From: Solirubrobacterales bacterium
Lineage (GTDB): Bacteria; Actinomycetota; Thermoleophilia; Solirubrobacterales; Solirubrobacteraceae
Reading direction: 5' to 3'
DNA length: 9,514 nucleotides
Assembly (NCBI GenBank): GCA_025964065.1
Contig: JAOPZO010000473.1
Span: forward strand, 1-9,514
Shown: positions 1-5,871 of the stretch, piece after piece
How positions within the stretch are numbered: position 1 is the stretch's first letter
Layout: each line of letters starts with the position of its first letter
Translations under genes and position numbers: made by a program
Notes under the pieces: generated by a model
Seen by the model: only the letters and a program-made list of their open reading frames with translations
Told to the model about the DNA's origin: nothing
The model's database searches: none

Positions 1-572
1 GGTCGACGTGCTCCCGCTCGTCGCGCGCGGGCTCCAAGGGGCCGGCGGTGCGCGTGCTCCAGCAGCGCCTCGCGCGCCTCGGGTACGTCGTCGGGCGCCA
101 CGGCACCTTCGACGCCCGCACCGCGCGCGCCGTCCTCGCGTTCCGCAAGATGACGGGCATGGCGCGGACCGCCATCGCCGACCGCGCCGTCTTCTCGCGC
201 CTGGCCCGCGGACAGGGCGCGTTCAAGGTGCGCTTCCCGGGGCACGGCCGGCACGTCGAGGCCGACATCTCCCGCCAGGTCGTCGCGCTCATCGGGGCGG
301 GCGGGAAGGTCGAGCGGATCTACCCGACCTCCACGGGCGCGCCGTCGACCCCGACGATCCTCGGCTCCTTCCGCGTCTACCGCAAGGACTTCGGGACGAA
401 CCAGCTCGGGATGGTCCACGCCGCGTACTTCATCCGCGGGTACGCCATCCACGGCTTCAGCTCCGTCCCGACGTACAACGCGAGCCACGGCTGCCTGCGG
501 GTCCCGGTGCCCGACGCGCTCGCCATCTACCGCTGGGTGCGCTTCGGCACCCGGGTCGACACCTACCGCTAG
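1..572 (+). CDS. L,D-transpeptidase with peptidoglycan-binding domain (5' end outside the window)
   Basis: Probable periplasmic/cell-wall L,D-transpeptidase (YkuD family), which makes 3-3 cross-links in peptidoglycan or attaches proteins to it. The frame (codons begin at base 3) is open to the window edge, so the N-terminus and any signal peptide lie outside. A GTG at 48 is not the true start, because the peptidoglycan-binding repeat begins before it: G-S-K-G-P-A-V-R-V-L-Q-Q-R-L at about 30-71, continuing through roughly base 170. The YkuD domain follows (about 220-572). It carries the conserved His in AIHGF (His codon 450-452) and the catalytic S-H-G-C-L-R motif, with the nucleophile Cys codon at 492-494. 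It ends at TAG 570-572. It is convergent with the 597-959 gene across 24 bp. The family call is firm; which crosslink it makes is not shown. Confidence 0.9.
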   Translation, partial: STCSRSSRAGSKGPAVRVLQQRLARLGYVVGRHGTFDARTARAVLAFRKMTGMARTAIADRAVFSRLARGQGAFKVRFPGHGRHVEADISRQVVALIGAGGKVERIYPTSTGAPSTPTILGSFRVYRKDFGTNQLGMVHAAYFIRGYAIHGFSSVPTYNASHGCLRVPVPDALAIYRWVRFGTRVDTYR

Positions 573-596
573 GAGCCCGCGGCCCGGAGCGAGCGC

Positions 597-959
597 TCAG
601 CGCCCCACGGCCACCCGGGCGAGGACGCCGAGGCCGAAGCCGTAGACGAGCAGGGCGAGCAACGCCGGGACCGTCCGCCGCACCCAGCGGTTGCCCGCCT
701 CGTCCGTGAGGCCGGCGAACGGCGAGAGCAGCACGTCGTTCGCGTCGTCGACGAGCTCGCGCGGGTCCCCGTGCAGCTCCTCGCGCACCCGCTCCTGCTC
801 CGGGGAGGGGTCGACGGTCCGCGCGGCCTGCCGGCCCGCGATCTCCGTCGTCGTCTGCTCCGAGGCGCTCCCGGCCTGGTCGGAGGCGAAGAGCACCCAG
901 CCCAGGACGACGACGAGGCTGGTGAGGACCGCGAGGGTCCGGAGGAGGCGCTCGAGCAC
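597..959 (-). CDS. small two-helix membrane protein of unknown function
   Basis: This is a 120-residue protein I do not recognise. Residues about 7-25 (LRTLAVLTSLVVVLGWVLFA) form a first membrane helix and residues about 98-116 (PALLALLVYGFGLGVLARV) a second. The loop of about 70 residues between them is acidic and hydrophilic (EQERVREELHGDPRELVDD), with a basic RWVRR just before helix 2. The likely topology is both ends inside and the loop outside. The start is GTG at 957-959. An in-frame TAG ten bases farther upstream (minus strand, 969-971) excludes any longer form. There is no Shine-Dalgarno sequence, and a TAGCCT -10 ends six bases before the GTG, which fits a leaderless transcript. Third-position G/C bias and good hydrophobic segmentation support it as a real gene. 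It is divergent from pyrE. Confidence 0.72.
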   Translation of the reverse strand: MLERLLRTLAVLTSLVVVLGWVLFASDQAGSASEQTTTEIAGRQAARTVDPSPEQERVREELHGDPRELVDDANDVLLSPFAGLTDEAGNRWVRRTVPALLALLVYGFGLGVLARVAVGR

Positions 960-964
960 GCGAG

Positions 965-971
965 TAGGCTA
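965..971. promoter_or_regulatory. symmetric divergent -10 element between pyrE and the membrane-protein gene
   Basis: TAGGCTA at 965-971 reads TAGGCT on the + strand (965-970) and TAGCCT on the - strand (971-966). Both match the TANNNT form of an actinobacterial -10. The + element lies nine bases before the pyrE ATG (980); the - element lies six bases before the GTG at 959. Neither gene has a Shine-Dalgarno sequence and only 20 bp separate the start codons, so both transcripts are probably leaderless or nearly so. No -35 hexamer is evident on either side. The role is inferred from spacing, not shown. Confidence 0.55.
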
Positions 972-979
972 CGGCCCCG

Positions 980-1531
980 ATGAACGCCCAGCAGCGCCTC
1001 GTGGACGAACTGCGCACCCACGCCCTCGTGCTCGGGGAGGTCGTCCTCACCTCGGGCCTCACCGCGCAGTACTACGTCGACGCGAAGCGGGCGATCCTGC
1101 TGCCCGCCGGCTTCGCCGCCCTCGGCGAGCTCGTCGCGCACCACGCGCGCGCCTGGGGGGCCACCGCCGTCGGCGGCCTCACCATGGGCGCCGACCCCGT
1201 CGCGTGCGCCGCGCTCGCGGGCGGCTTCCCCGGCAAGGCGTTCTTCGTGCGCAAGGAGGCGAAGACCCACGGCCTCGCGCGCCGCGTCGAGGGGCCGCTC
1301 CTGACGCGGGAGGACCGCTGCGTCGTCGTCGAGGACGTGGTCTCCACGGGCGGCTCGACGGTCAAGGCGATCGAGGCGCTGCACGATGAGGGCCACGAGG
1401 TCGTCGGCGTCATCAGCGTGCTCGACCGGCTCGCGGGCGGGGCGGAACGCATCACCGCGGCCGCCGGCGGCGCACCGTACGTGGCGCTGACGACGATCGA
1501 CGACGTGCACCCGGAGCGTCCGGACCGCTGA
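980..1531 (+). CDS. pyrE: orotate phosphoribosyltransferase
   Basis: This cytoplasmic enzyme of de novo pyrimidine synthesis joins orotate and PRPP to give orotidine 5'-monophosphate and pyrophosphate. The 183-residue length is normal for the short bacterial form (the E. coli enzyme is about 213). The N-terminal LTSGLTAQYYVDAKRAIL segment (about 24-41) matches the family. The catalytic-loop region FVRKEAKTHGLARRVEG lies at about 88-104. The PRPP-binding motif VVVEDVVSTGGS lies at about 115-126. The ATG at 980 is preferred because it keeps the whole N-terminal helix. No Shine-Dalgarno sequence precedes it, and a TAGGCT -10 ends nine bases upstream, so translation is probably leaderless. No other pyr gene is nearby. 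The stop codon lies inside the probable promoter of the tRNA gene that follows. Confidence 0.95.
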   Translation: MNAQQRLVDELRTHALVLGEVVLTSGLTAQYYVDAKRAILLPAGFAALGELVAHHARAWGATAVGGLTMGADPVACAALAGGFPGKAFFVRKEAKTHGLARRVEGPLLTREDRCVVVEDVVSTGGSTVKAIEALHDEGHEVVGVISVLDRLAGGAERITAAAGGAPYVALTTIDDVHPERPDR

Positions 1532-1557
1532 CGCCTCGCGGAGCGCCTCTCTAGGCT
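1528..1557 (+). promoter_or_regulatory. probable promoter of tRNA-Arg
   Basis: CTGACG (1528-1533) resembles a -35 (TTGACA, four of six), and TAGGCT (1552-1557) is a -10 of the TANNNT type, with an 18-bp spacer. The predicted start of transcription (about 1563-1565) is just ahead of the mature tRNA 5' end at 1567. The -35 contains the pyrE stop codon TGA (1529-1531). The call is inferred from spacing and resemblance. Confidence 0.5.
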
Positions 1558-1566
1558 CCACCCCGC

Positions 1567-1638
1567 GCCCTCGTAGTTCAACGGATAGAACGAGCGCCTC
1601 CTAAGCGCTAGATGCAGGTTCGATTCCTGCCGGGGGCA
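1567..1638 (+). tRNA. tRNA-Arg (anticodon CCT, reads AGG)
   Basis: A full cloverleaf can be drawn. The acceptor stem GCCCTCG (1567-1573) pairs with CGGGGGC (1631-1637) with one G-U. The D stem is GTTC/GAAC (1576-1579/1588-1591). The anticodon stem is AGCGC/GCGCT (1593-1597/1605-1609) around the loop CTCCTAA, giving anticodon CCT at 1600-1602. The T stem is GCAGG/CCTGC (1614-1618/1626-1630) with the loop TTCGATT. The discriminator is A1638, followed by CTG, so the 3' CCA is not encoded and must be added. AGG is a rare codon in a genome this GC-rich, so this is probably a low-abundance arginine tRNA. Confidence 0.96.
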
Positions 1639-1691
1639 CTGCTGCGGTCAACGATCTTGGCCTCGTCGGTCAGGCTGGTGCACCGTGTCCT

Positions 1692-1708
1692 CGCCGGTTC
1701 GACCGGCG
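1692..1708 (+). terminator. stem-loop downstream of tRNA-Arg, possible terminator
   Basis: CGCCGGT (1692-1698) and ACCGGCG (1702-1708) form a perfect 7-bp stem around a TCG loop, 53 bases after the tRNA. No T-run follows, as is common in GC-rich actinobacteria, so termination is only a possibility. The rest of 1639-1741 holds no gene that I can support. Confidence 0.35.
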
Positions 1709-1741
1709 GTCCAACACTCCTCGCACCGGTTGTTGCATCCC

Positions 1742-1792
1742 GCATTGAGCCTGCGTTGAGGGTCCCCTTGTAGGCGCAATCGCGTCTATAGT
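1742..1792 (+). promoter_or_regulatory. probable promoter region of the transporter operon
   Basis: TATAGT at 1787-1792 is the best -10 in the region and would start transcription at about 1799-1800, leaving a leader of about 115 nt before the first gene. No -35 at normal spacing is convincing, which suggests that an activator may be needed. Two tandem copies of GC(A/G)TTGAG lie upstream at 1742-1749 and 1753-1760. They are spaced 11 bp apart, one helical turn, and could be a regulator site. The promoter is inferred, and the operator more weakly so. Confidence 0.4.
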
Positions 1793-1799
1793 CGCCCCG

Positions 1800-1913
1800 C
1801 GCCCGCCACCCGGTGGGGGCAGGTGGCAGCCCGAGAGGGCACACCACCCGCAGGACCCACCACGAGGAGCACCCCATCACCTCGATGCCGCAAGCCATCC
1901 CCGGAGTCCCGGC
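1800..1913 (+). promoter_or_regulatory. structured 5' leader of the transporter operon
   Basis: The leader holds three CCACC blocks (1806-1810, 1844-1848, 1857-1861) and two GGTGG blocks (1812-1816, 1822-1826), so not all can pair at once. One fold nests GGTGGG:CCCACC (1812-1817 with 1856-1861), GGTGG:CCACC (1822-1826 with 1844-1848) and a GCCC-GAGA-GGGC hairpin (1829-1840). The competing fold pairs GCCACC (1805-1810) with GGTGGC (1822-1827). I recognised no known riboswitch consensus. The Shine-Dalgarno GGAG of the first gene is at 1903-1906. A ten-codon frame (ATG 1885, TGA 1915-1917) overlaps the GTG of the first gene. A regulatory role is inferred. Confidence 0.35.
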
Positions 1914-2933
1914 GTGAGCACGATCAGCACCGAGCTCGTCGAGCCGGAGTCCGGCCTGCCCGCGGGGGAGCCCGGCCCCGTCGGCATCGCCGCGCGCTCC
2001 CCGCTGCAGCTCTTCTGGCGGCGGCTCCGCAAGGACTGGCTCGCCCTCACGGCGCTCGGCATCGTGCTGCTCATCATCCTCACCGCGATCTTCGCCCCGG
2101 TGATCGTCGACCTCGCGGGCACCGCGGCACCGCGCACGCAGAACGCGGACCTCACGGGGGACTTCGGCGAGCCGCTCGGCCCGAACGCGCAGGCCTCGTC
2201 GCCGTCCGCGGACGGCACGGTCGCCCAGGCCGGCCCCTTCGGCTCGGACAAGCTCGGCCGCGATGTCTTCTCCCGCACGGTGTACGGCAGCCGCATCTCG
2301 CTGCTCGTCGCGTTCATCGCCACGGCGATCACGGTCCTCGTCGGGGTCACGCTCGGCCTGCTCGCGGGCTACTACCGCGGCTGGATCGACACGCTCCTCA
2401 CCCGCGTCATGGACCTCATGCTCGCGTTCCCGGTGCTCGTCCTCGCGATCGGCATCGGCGTCGCCTGCTCCGGCGCCGAGGGCTGCCTCGGGGGAGCGAT
2501 CCAACCCGGGCTCACCGTGGTCATCTTCGTCATCTCGCTCTCAACCTGGCCCTACATGGCGCGCATCGTGCGCGGCCAGGTCCTCTCGCTCCGCGAGAAG
2601 GAGTTCGTGGAGGCGTCCAGGTCCCTCGGGGCCTCGGACCGGCGGATCATCTTCAAGGAGATCCTGCCGAACCTCGTGGCGCCGATCATCGTCTACTCGA
2701 CGGTGCTCATCCCGCAGAACATCCTCTTCGAGGCGGCGCTCGCGTTCCTCGGCATCGGGATCGACCCCAGCGACCCGAGCTGGGGCGCGATGATCTCCGA
2801 CGCCGCCTCCATCTTCCGGGAGGCCTGGTGGTACATGACCTTCCCCGGCATCGCGCTCCTCGTGACGGTGCTCGCCTTCAACCTCGTGGGCGACGGGCTG
2901 CAGGACGCCCTCAACCCGAGGACCGCCAAGTGA
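1914..2933 (+). CDS. peptide-type ABC importer permease, DppC/OppC family
   Basis: This is one of the two inner-membrane subunits of a peptide/nickel-type (binding-protein-dependent) ABC importer. The 339-residue protein has a cytoplasmic N-terminus with the family motif LFWRRLRKDWLALTALGIVLL, with helix 1 at about 43-66. A hydrophilic external stretch (about 67-108) follows, then GSDKLGRDVFSRTVYGSRISL (110-130), typical of DppC. Further helices lie at about 128-152, 165-184, 198-215, 253-275 and 308-326. The EAA loop that docks to the ATPases is E-F-V-E-A-S-R-S-L-G through L-P-N (230-253). Two cysteines, C185 and C191, sit in an external loop and could form a disulfide. The start is GTG 1914 with Shine-Dalgarno GGAG seven bases upstream. 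It is the first gene of the operon and lies 50 bp before the binding-protein gene. The family is firm; the substrate is unknown. Confidence 0.92.
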   Translation: MSTISTELVEPESGLPAGEPGPVGIAARSPLQLFWRRLRKDWLALTALGIVLLIILTAIFAPVIVDLAGTAAPRTQNADLTGDFGEPLGPNAQASSPSADGTVAQAGPFGSDKLGRDVFSRTVYGSRISLLVAFIATAITVLVGVTLGLLAGYYRGWIDTLLTRVMDLMLAFPVLVLAIGIGVACSGAEGCLGGAIQPGLTVVIFVISLSTWPYMARIVRGQVLSLREKEFVEASRSLGASDRRIIFKEILPNLVAPIIVYSTVLIPQNILFEAALAFLGIGIDPSDPSWGAMISDAASIFREAWWYMTFPGIALLVTVLAFNLVGDGLQDALNPRTAK

Positions 2934-2945
2934 CTTCCCACCCCC

Positions 2946-2967
2946 TTCGGAGCAGTTGGGCTCCGAG
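2946..2967 (+). other. stem-loop ahead of the binding-protein gene
   Basis: TCGGAGC (2947-2953) and GCTCCGA (2960-2966) form a perfect 7-bp stem, with a flanking T-G pair (2946/2967) and the loop AGTTGG. It lies in the 50-bp gap between permease C and the binding-protein gene, ending five bases before the AAAGGA Shine-Dalgarno sequence. It could be a 5' protective or processing structure for the downstream message. The function is inferred. Confidence 0.5.
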
Positions 2968-2983
2968 AACGAAAGGACCACAC

Positions 2984-4756
2984 ATGTCTCGCAGTTCGCT
3001 GCGCGCGCTCGCACTGAGCGTTGCCGCCGCGTCCTCGCTGGCCATCGTCGCCTGTGGCGACGACGACAGCGGATCGAGCTCCTCGAGCTCGGGCGCCGCA
3101 ACCACCGCCTCCGAGGCCCCGGCCGAGGGCAAGCAGGGCGGGGTGCTCAACCAGCTCGGCGCGTCCGACGTCGACTACCTCGACCCGGGACACACCTACT
3201 ACACGGGTGGCTACCAGGTCGCGTACGCGACCCACCGTCCGCTGTACGGCTTCAAGCCGGGCCAGGCCGAGCAGGTCCCGGATCTCGCCGAGGCCGCCCC
3301 GGAGATCGCCGCCGACAACAAGTCGATCACGGTCAAGCTCAAGAAGGGCGTCAAGTTCGCCCCGCCCGTGAACCGCGAGATCACCTCGAAGGACGTCAAG
3401 TACGCGTTCGAGCGCGCCTTCTCCGCGAACGTCGGCGGCCAGTACGCCACGGCGTTCTTCTCGGCCATCGAGGGTGCTCCGACGGAGCCCACGAAGGGCG
3501 TCAAGGAGATCGCGGGCATCGAGACGCCGGACGACCAGACCCTGGTCTTCAAGCTGAGCCGTGCCGAGGCCCCCGGCGTCGCCGCGGCCCTCGTCATGCC
3601 GATCACCATGCCGGTGCCGGAGGAGTACGCGAAGGAGTTCGACGCGAAGAACCCCTCCACGTACAACAAGAACGTCGTCGCGTCCGGCCCGTACATGGTC
3701 GCGAACAACGCCGAGGGCGCTCTCACGGGCTACAAGGCGGGCAAGTCCATCAAGCTCGTCCGGAACCCGAACTGGGACAAGGCGACGGACTACAAGCCGG
3801 CCTACCTCGACGAGATCAACATGAAGACGAACGGCGCGGACGCGTCGGTCGACGCCCAGCAGGTCCTGAAGGGCTCCGCCATGGCGCTCGACACGAACCC
3901 GCCGGCGGCCGAGCTCAAGCAGGCGGCCACGCAGTACAAGGACCAGTACGAGTCGGTCCCGGCCGGTGGCTACCGCTACTTCCCGCTGAACACGACGATC
4001 AAGCCGCTCGACGACCTGAACGTCCGCAAGGCGATCCTGGCCGCGTTCGACCGCGAGGCGGCCGTCAAGGCGCGCGGCGGTGCCTTCACGGGCGACGTGG
4101 CGACCCACTTCCTCCCGCCGGGCTTCCCGGGCTTCGAGGAGGCCGGCGGCGAGCAGGGTGCCGGGGTGGACTTCCTGTCCAACCCGCGCGGTGACATGGC
4201 CGTCGCCGAGAAGTACATGAAGGCCGCGGGCTACGCGTCGGGCAAGTACGACGGCGACGCGGAGCTCCTCATGATCAGCGCCACGGCCGACCCGGGCAAG
4301 GCCCAGGCCGAGGTCGCGAAGGCCCAGCTCGAGAAGCTCGGCTTCAAGGTCAACCTGCGCCTCGTGCCGCAGGACGCGGTGTACACGGAGTACTGCCAGG
4401 TCCCCGCCAAGAAGGTCGCCGTCTGCGGCTCGGCCGGCTGGTTCAAGGACTTCCAGGATCCGCAGTCGATGCTGGAGCCGACGTTCAAGGGGAGCAACAT
4501 CTCCAAGGACGGGGGCAACAACAACCTGGCCCAGCTCGACGACCCGAAGATCGACGCGGCCATGGACAAGGCCGCGGGGCTCCAGGGCGACGAGCGCCTC
4601 AAGGCGTACGGCGAGATCGACAAGATGATCGTCAACGCCGCGCCCGCCGTCCCGTTCGTCTGGGACAAGACGACCATCATCTGGTCGAAGGACGTGCAGG
4701 GCGACGTCAACGAGTACTACACGACGCTGGACTTCGCCTTCACGTCGCTGAAGTAG
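2984..4756 (+). CDS. extracellular solute-binding lipoprotein, family 5 (peptide-type)
   Basis: This 590-residue protein is the substrate-capturing subunit of the importer, anchored to the outer face of the membrane. The N-terminus is a lipoprotein signal: basic MSRSSLR, a hydrophobic stretch, then the lipobox I-V-A-C, with C24 as the lipidated residue. A Gly/Asp/Ser/Thr-rich linker follows (about 25-53). The SBP_bac_5 fold follows, with PDLAEAAPEIAADNKSITVKLKKGVKF (99-125) and ITSKDVKYAFERAFS (133-147), both typical of the family, then SGPYMV (234-239), RNPNWD (260-265) and the C-terminal lobe with LNVRKAILAAFDREA (345-359). C471 and C481 may form a disulfide. The start is ATG 2984, with Shine-Dalgarno AAAGGA (2972-2977) six bases upstream. 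A stem-loop lies on each side of the gene. Being second rather than first is unusual for such operons. Peptides are the default guess for the ligand; other solutes are possible. Confidence 0.93.
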   Translation: MSRSSLRALALSVAAASSLAIVACGDDDSGSSSSSSGAATTASEAPAEGKQGGVLNQLGASDVDYLDPGHTYYTGGYQVAYATHRPLYGFKPGQAEQVPDLAEAAPEIAADNKSITVKLKKGVKFAPPVNREITSKDVKYAFERAFSANVGGQYATAFFSAIEGAPTEPTKGVKEIAGIETPDDQTLVFKLSRAEAPGVAAALVMPITMPVPEEYAKEFDAKNPSTYNKNVVASGPYMVANNAEGALTGYKAGKSIKLVRNPNWDKATDYKPAYLDEINMKTNGADASVDAQQVLKGSAMALDTNPPAAELKQAATQYKDQYESVPAGGYRYFPLNTTIKPLDDLNVRKAILAAFDREAAVKARGGAFTGDVATHFLPPGFPGFEEAGGEQGAGVDFLSNPRGDMAVAEKYMKAAGYASGKYDGDAELLMISATADPGKAQAEVAKAQLEKLGFKVNLRLVPQDAVYTEYCQVPAKKVAVCGSAGWFKDFQDPQSMLEPTFKGSNISKDGGNNNLAQLDDPKIDAAMDKAAGLQGDERLKAYGEIDKMIVNAAPAVPFVWDKTTIIWSKDVQGDVNEYYTTLDFAFTSLK

Positions 4757-4769
4757 GCACCCGCAGCAT

Positions 4770-4818
4770 CCCGGCCGGCCGTCCGCCACCCGAGAGGGGG
4801 CGGGCGGCCCGGTCCGGG
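4770..4818 (+). other. large GNRA-capped stem-loop after the binding-protein gene
   Basis: The core stem pairs 4777-4787 with 4799-4809 (11 pairs, one G-U). After a single bulged A (4788), three more pairs (4789-4791 with 4796-4798) close a GAGA tetraloop (4792-4795). Outer pairs CC/GG (4775-4776 with 4811-4812) and CCCGG/CCGGG (4770-4774 with 4814-4818) extend the stem across small bulges. It begins 13 bases after the stop codon of the binding-protein gene and ends before the Shine-Dalgarno AAGGAA (4839-4844) of permease B. No T-run follows. It may be a partial terminator or a 3' stability structure inside the operon. Confidence 0.7.
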
Positions 4819-4856
4819 TCCCCACCGCATCGCCGACCAAGGAACGCCTCCGCCCC

Positions 4857-5813
4857 ATGGGCACCTACATCCTCCGACGTCTCCTCTGGACCGTCGTGCT
4901 GCTGTTCTTCGTGACGGCGCTGACCTTCCTGATCTTCAACGTCCTGCCGACGGCCGACCCGGCCAAGCTGCGGGCAGGGCGCAACCAGACGCCGGAGACC
5001 GTCGCGGCCATCCGCGACCAGCTCAACCTCGACGACCCGTTCCTCACCCGGTTCTTCAGCTATCTGGGGGACCTGCTCTTCCATTTCGACTTCGGGACCT
5101 CGGTCCTGAACGACGAGCCGGTCCGCCCGCTCATCTTCGAGGCGCTCCCGAACACGCTGATGCTCGTGCTCGGCGCGGCCGTCGTGTGGTTCGTGATCGG
5201 CGTCGTCATCGGCACGATCTCGGCCGTCAAGCGCGGCTCGATCCTCGACCGCGTCGCGATGACCACCGCGCTCGTCGCGATCTCCGCGCCGGTGTACTGG
5301 CTCGGCCTCGTCGCGCTCTACCTCTTCTCGAGCGACCTCGGCGTCCTCGGCCTGTTCCCGGCCGCAGGCACGTACGACGCCTCCCGCGGCGTCTTCACGA
5401 GCATCTCGTCGCTCTTCCTCCCGTGGCTCGTGCTCGCCGCCGCGTTCTCCGCGATCTACGCCCGGCTCCTGCGCTCGAACCTCCTCGAGACGATGAGCGA
5501 GGACTACATCCGCACGGCCCGCGCGAAGGGCCTGAAGGAGCGCACCGTCGTCTTCAAGCACGGCCTGCGCTCCGCGATCACGCCCATCATCACCGTGCTC
5601 GGCCTCGACATCGGGATCCTGCTCGGCGGCGCGATCCTCACGGAGTCCGTCTTCGGCATCCCGGGCATCGGCCGCCTCTCGTTCGACGCGATCCAGCGCA
5701 ACGACATCGACATCGTCCAGGGGGCGACGCTCTTCCTGGCGCTCGGCGTGTGCACGATGAGCCTCCTGGTCGACGTGCTCTACGCCTTCCTCGACCCCCG
5801 CGTGAGGTACTGA
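4857..5813 (+). CDS. peptide-type ABC importer permease, DppB/OppB family
   Basis: This is the second inner-membrane channel subunit, partner of the permease at 1914-2933. The 318-residue length is normal. The start MGTYILRRLLWTVVLLFFVTALTFLIFNVLP is the characteristic DppB N-terminus (helix 1 about 9-30). Conserved external-loop sequence LDDPFLTRFFSYLGDLLFHFDFGTS (58-82) follows, then helices at about 99-124, 132-158, 183-203, 240-262 and 288-312. The EAA loop E-D-Y-I-R-T-A-R-A-K-G-L lies at 215-226, followed by VVFKHGLRSAITP (231-243). The family end DVLYAFLDPRVRY is intact. The start is ATG 4857; the Shine-Dalgarno AAGGAA lies 12 bases upstream, rather far, which may mean modest translation compared with the binding protein. 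It follows the large stem-loop at 4770-4818. The family is firm. Confidence 0.93.
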   Translation: MGTYILRRLLWTVVLLFFVTALTFLIFNVLPTADPAKLRAGRNQTPETVAAIRDQLNLDDPFLTRFFSYLGDLLFHFDFGTSVLNDEPVRPLIFEALPNTLMLVLGAAVVWFVIGVVIGTISAVKRGSILDRVAMTTALVAISAPVYWLGLVALYLFSSDLGVLGLFPAAGTYDASRGVFTSISSLFLPWLVLAAAFSAIYARLLRSNLLETMSEDYIRTARAKGLKERTVVFKHGLRSAITPIITVLGLDIGILLGGAILTESVFGIPGIGRLSFDAIQRNDIDIVQGATLFLALGVCTMSLLVDVLYAFLDPRVRY

Positions 5814-5817
5814 ACCG

Positions 5818-5871
5818 ATGAAGCGTCCCGGCTTTTCGACCTGTCCCTCCGTCATGACCCGCGGGGTCTAG
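5818..5871 (+). CDS. possible 17-codon frame between permease B and ATPase D
   Basis: ATG 5818 lies four bases after the permease B stop, with GAGG (5804-5807) ten bases upstream. The frame encodes MKRPGFSTCPSVMTRGV and ends at TAG 5869-5871, four bases before the ATG of ATPase D. ATPase D has no clear Shine-Dalgarno sequence of its own, and a GACCC-GCG-GGGTC hairpin (5856-5868) sits where one would be expected. Translation through this frame could carry ribosomes to the next gene. It is short enough to be chance, and I recognise nothing in the peptide. Confidence 0.15.
   Translation: MKRPGFSTCPSVMTRGV

Noticed and set aside
48..572. GTG 48 as the true start of the L,D-transpeptidase.
   Set aside because: The frame is open to the window edge, the peptidoglycan-binding domain begins upstream, and the secreted protein would then lack a signal peptide.
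1567..1800. tRNA-Arg as an integration site with a mobile element attached.
   Set aside because: There is no integrase, no repeat of the tRNA 3' end elsewhere in the window, and the flanking genes are ordinary chromosomal ones with the same composition.
1800..1913. A known riboswitch (TPP, cobalamin, SAH, ydaO, guanidine) in the leader.
   Set aside because: I compared it with the consensus cores I remember and none fits. Only the generic alternative pairing is reported.
1608..2504. A 298-codon open frame on the - strand ending its N-terminus in APGRNRTCI.
   Set aside because: That peptide is the familiar false translation of the antisense of a tRNA T-arm, here tRNA-Arg, and the rest is antisense to permease C.
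1823..4756. A single 977-codon open frame on the + strand that would fuse an Arg/Pro-rich N-terminal part to the binding protein.
   Set aside because: The part before 2984 is an out-of-frame reading of permease C. The binding protein has its own ATG, Shine-Dalgarno sequence and lipoprotein signal at 2984.
2693..4864. A 723-codon open frame on the - strand.
   Set aside because: It is the antisense of the binding-protein gene, kept open by GC-rich codons. Its low-complexity Arg/Val/Leu/Asp composition shows no domain.
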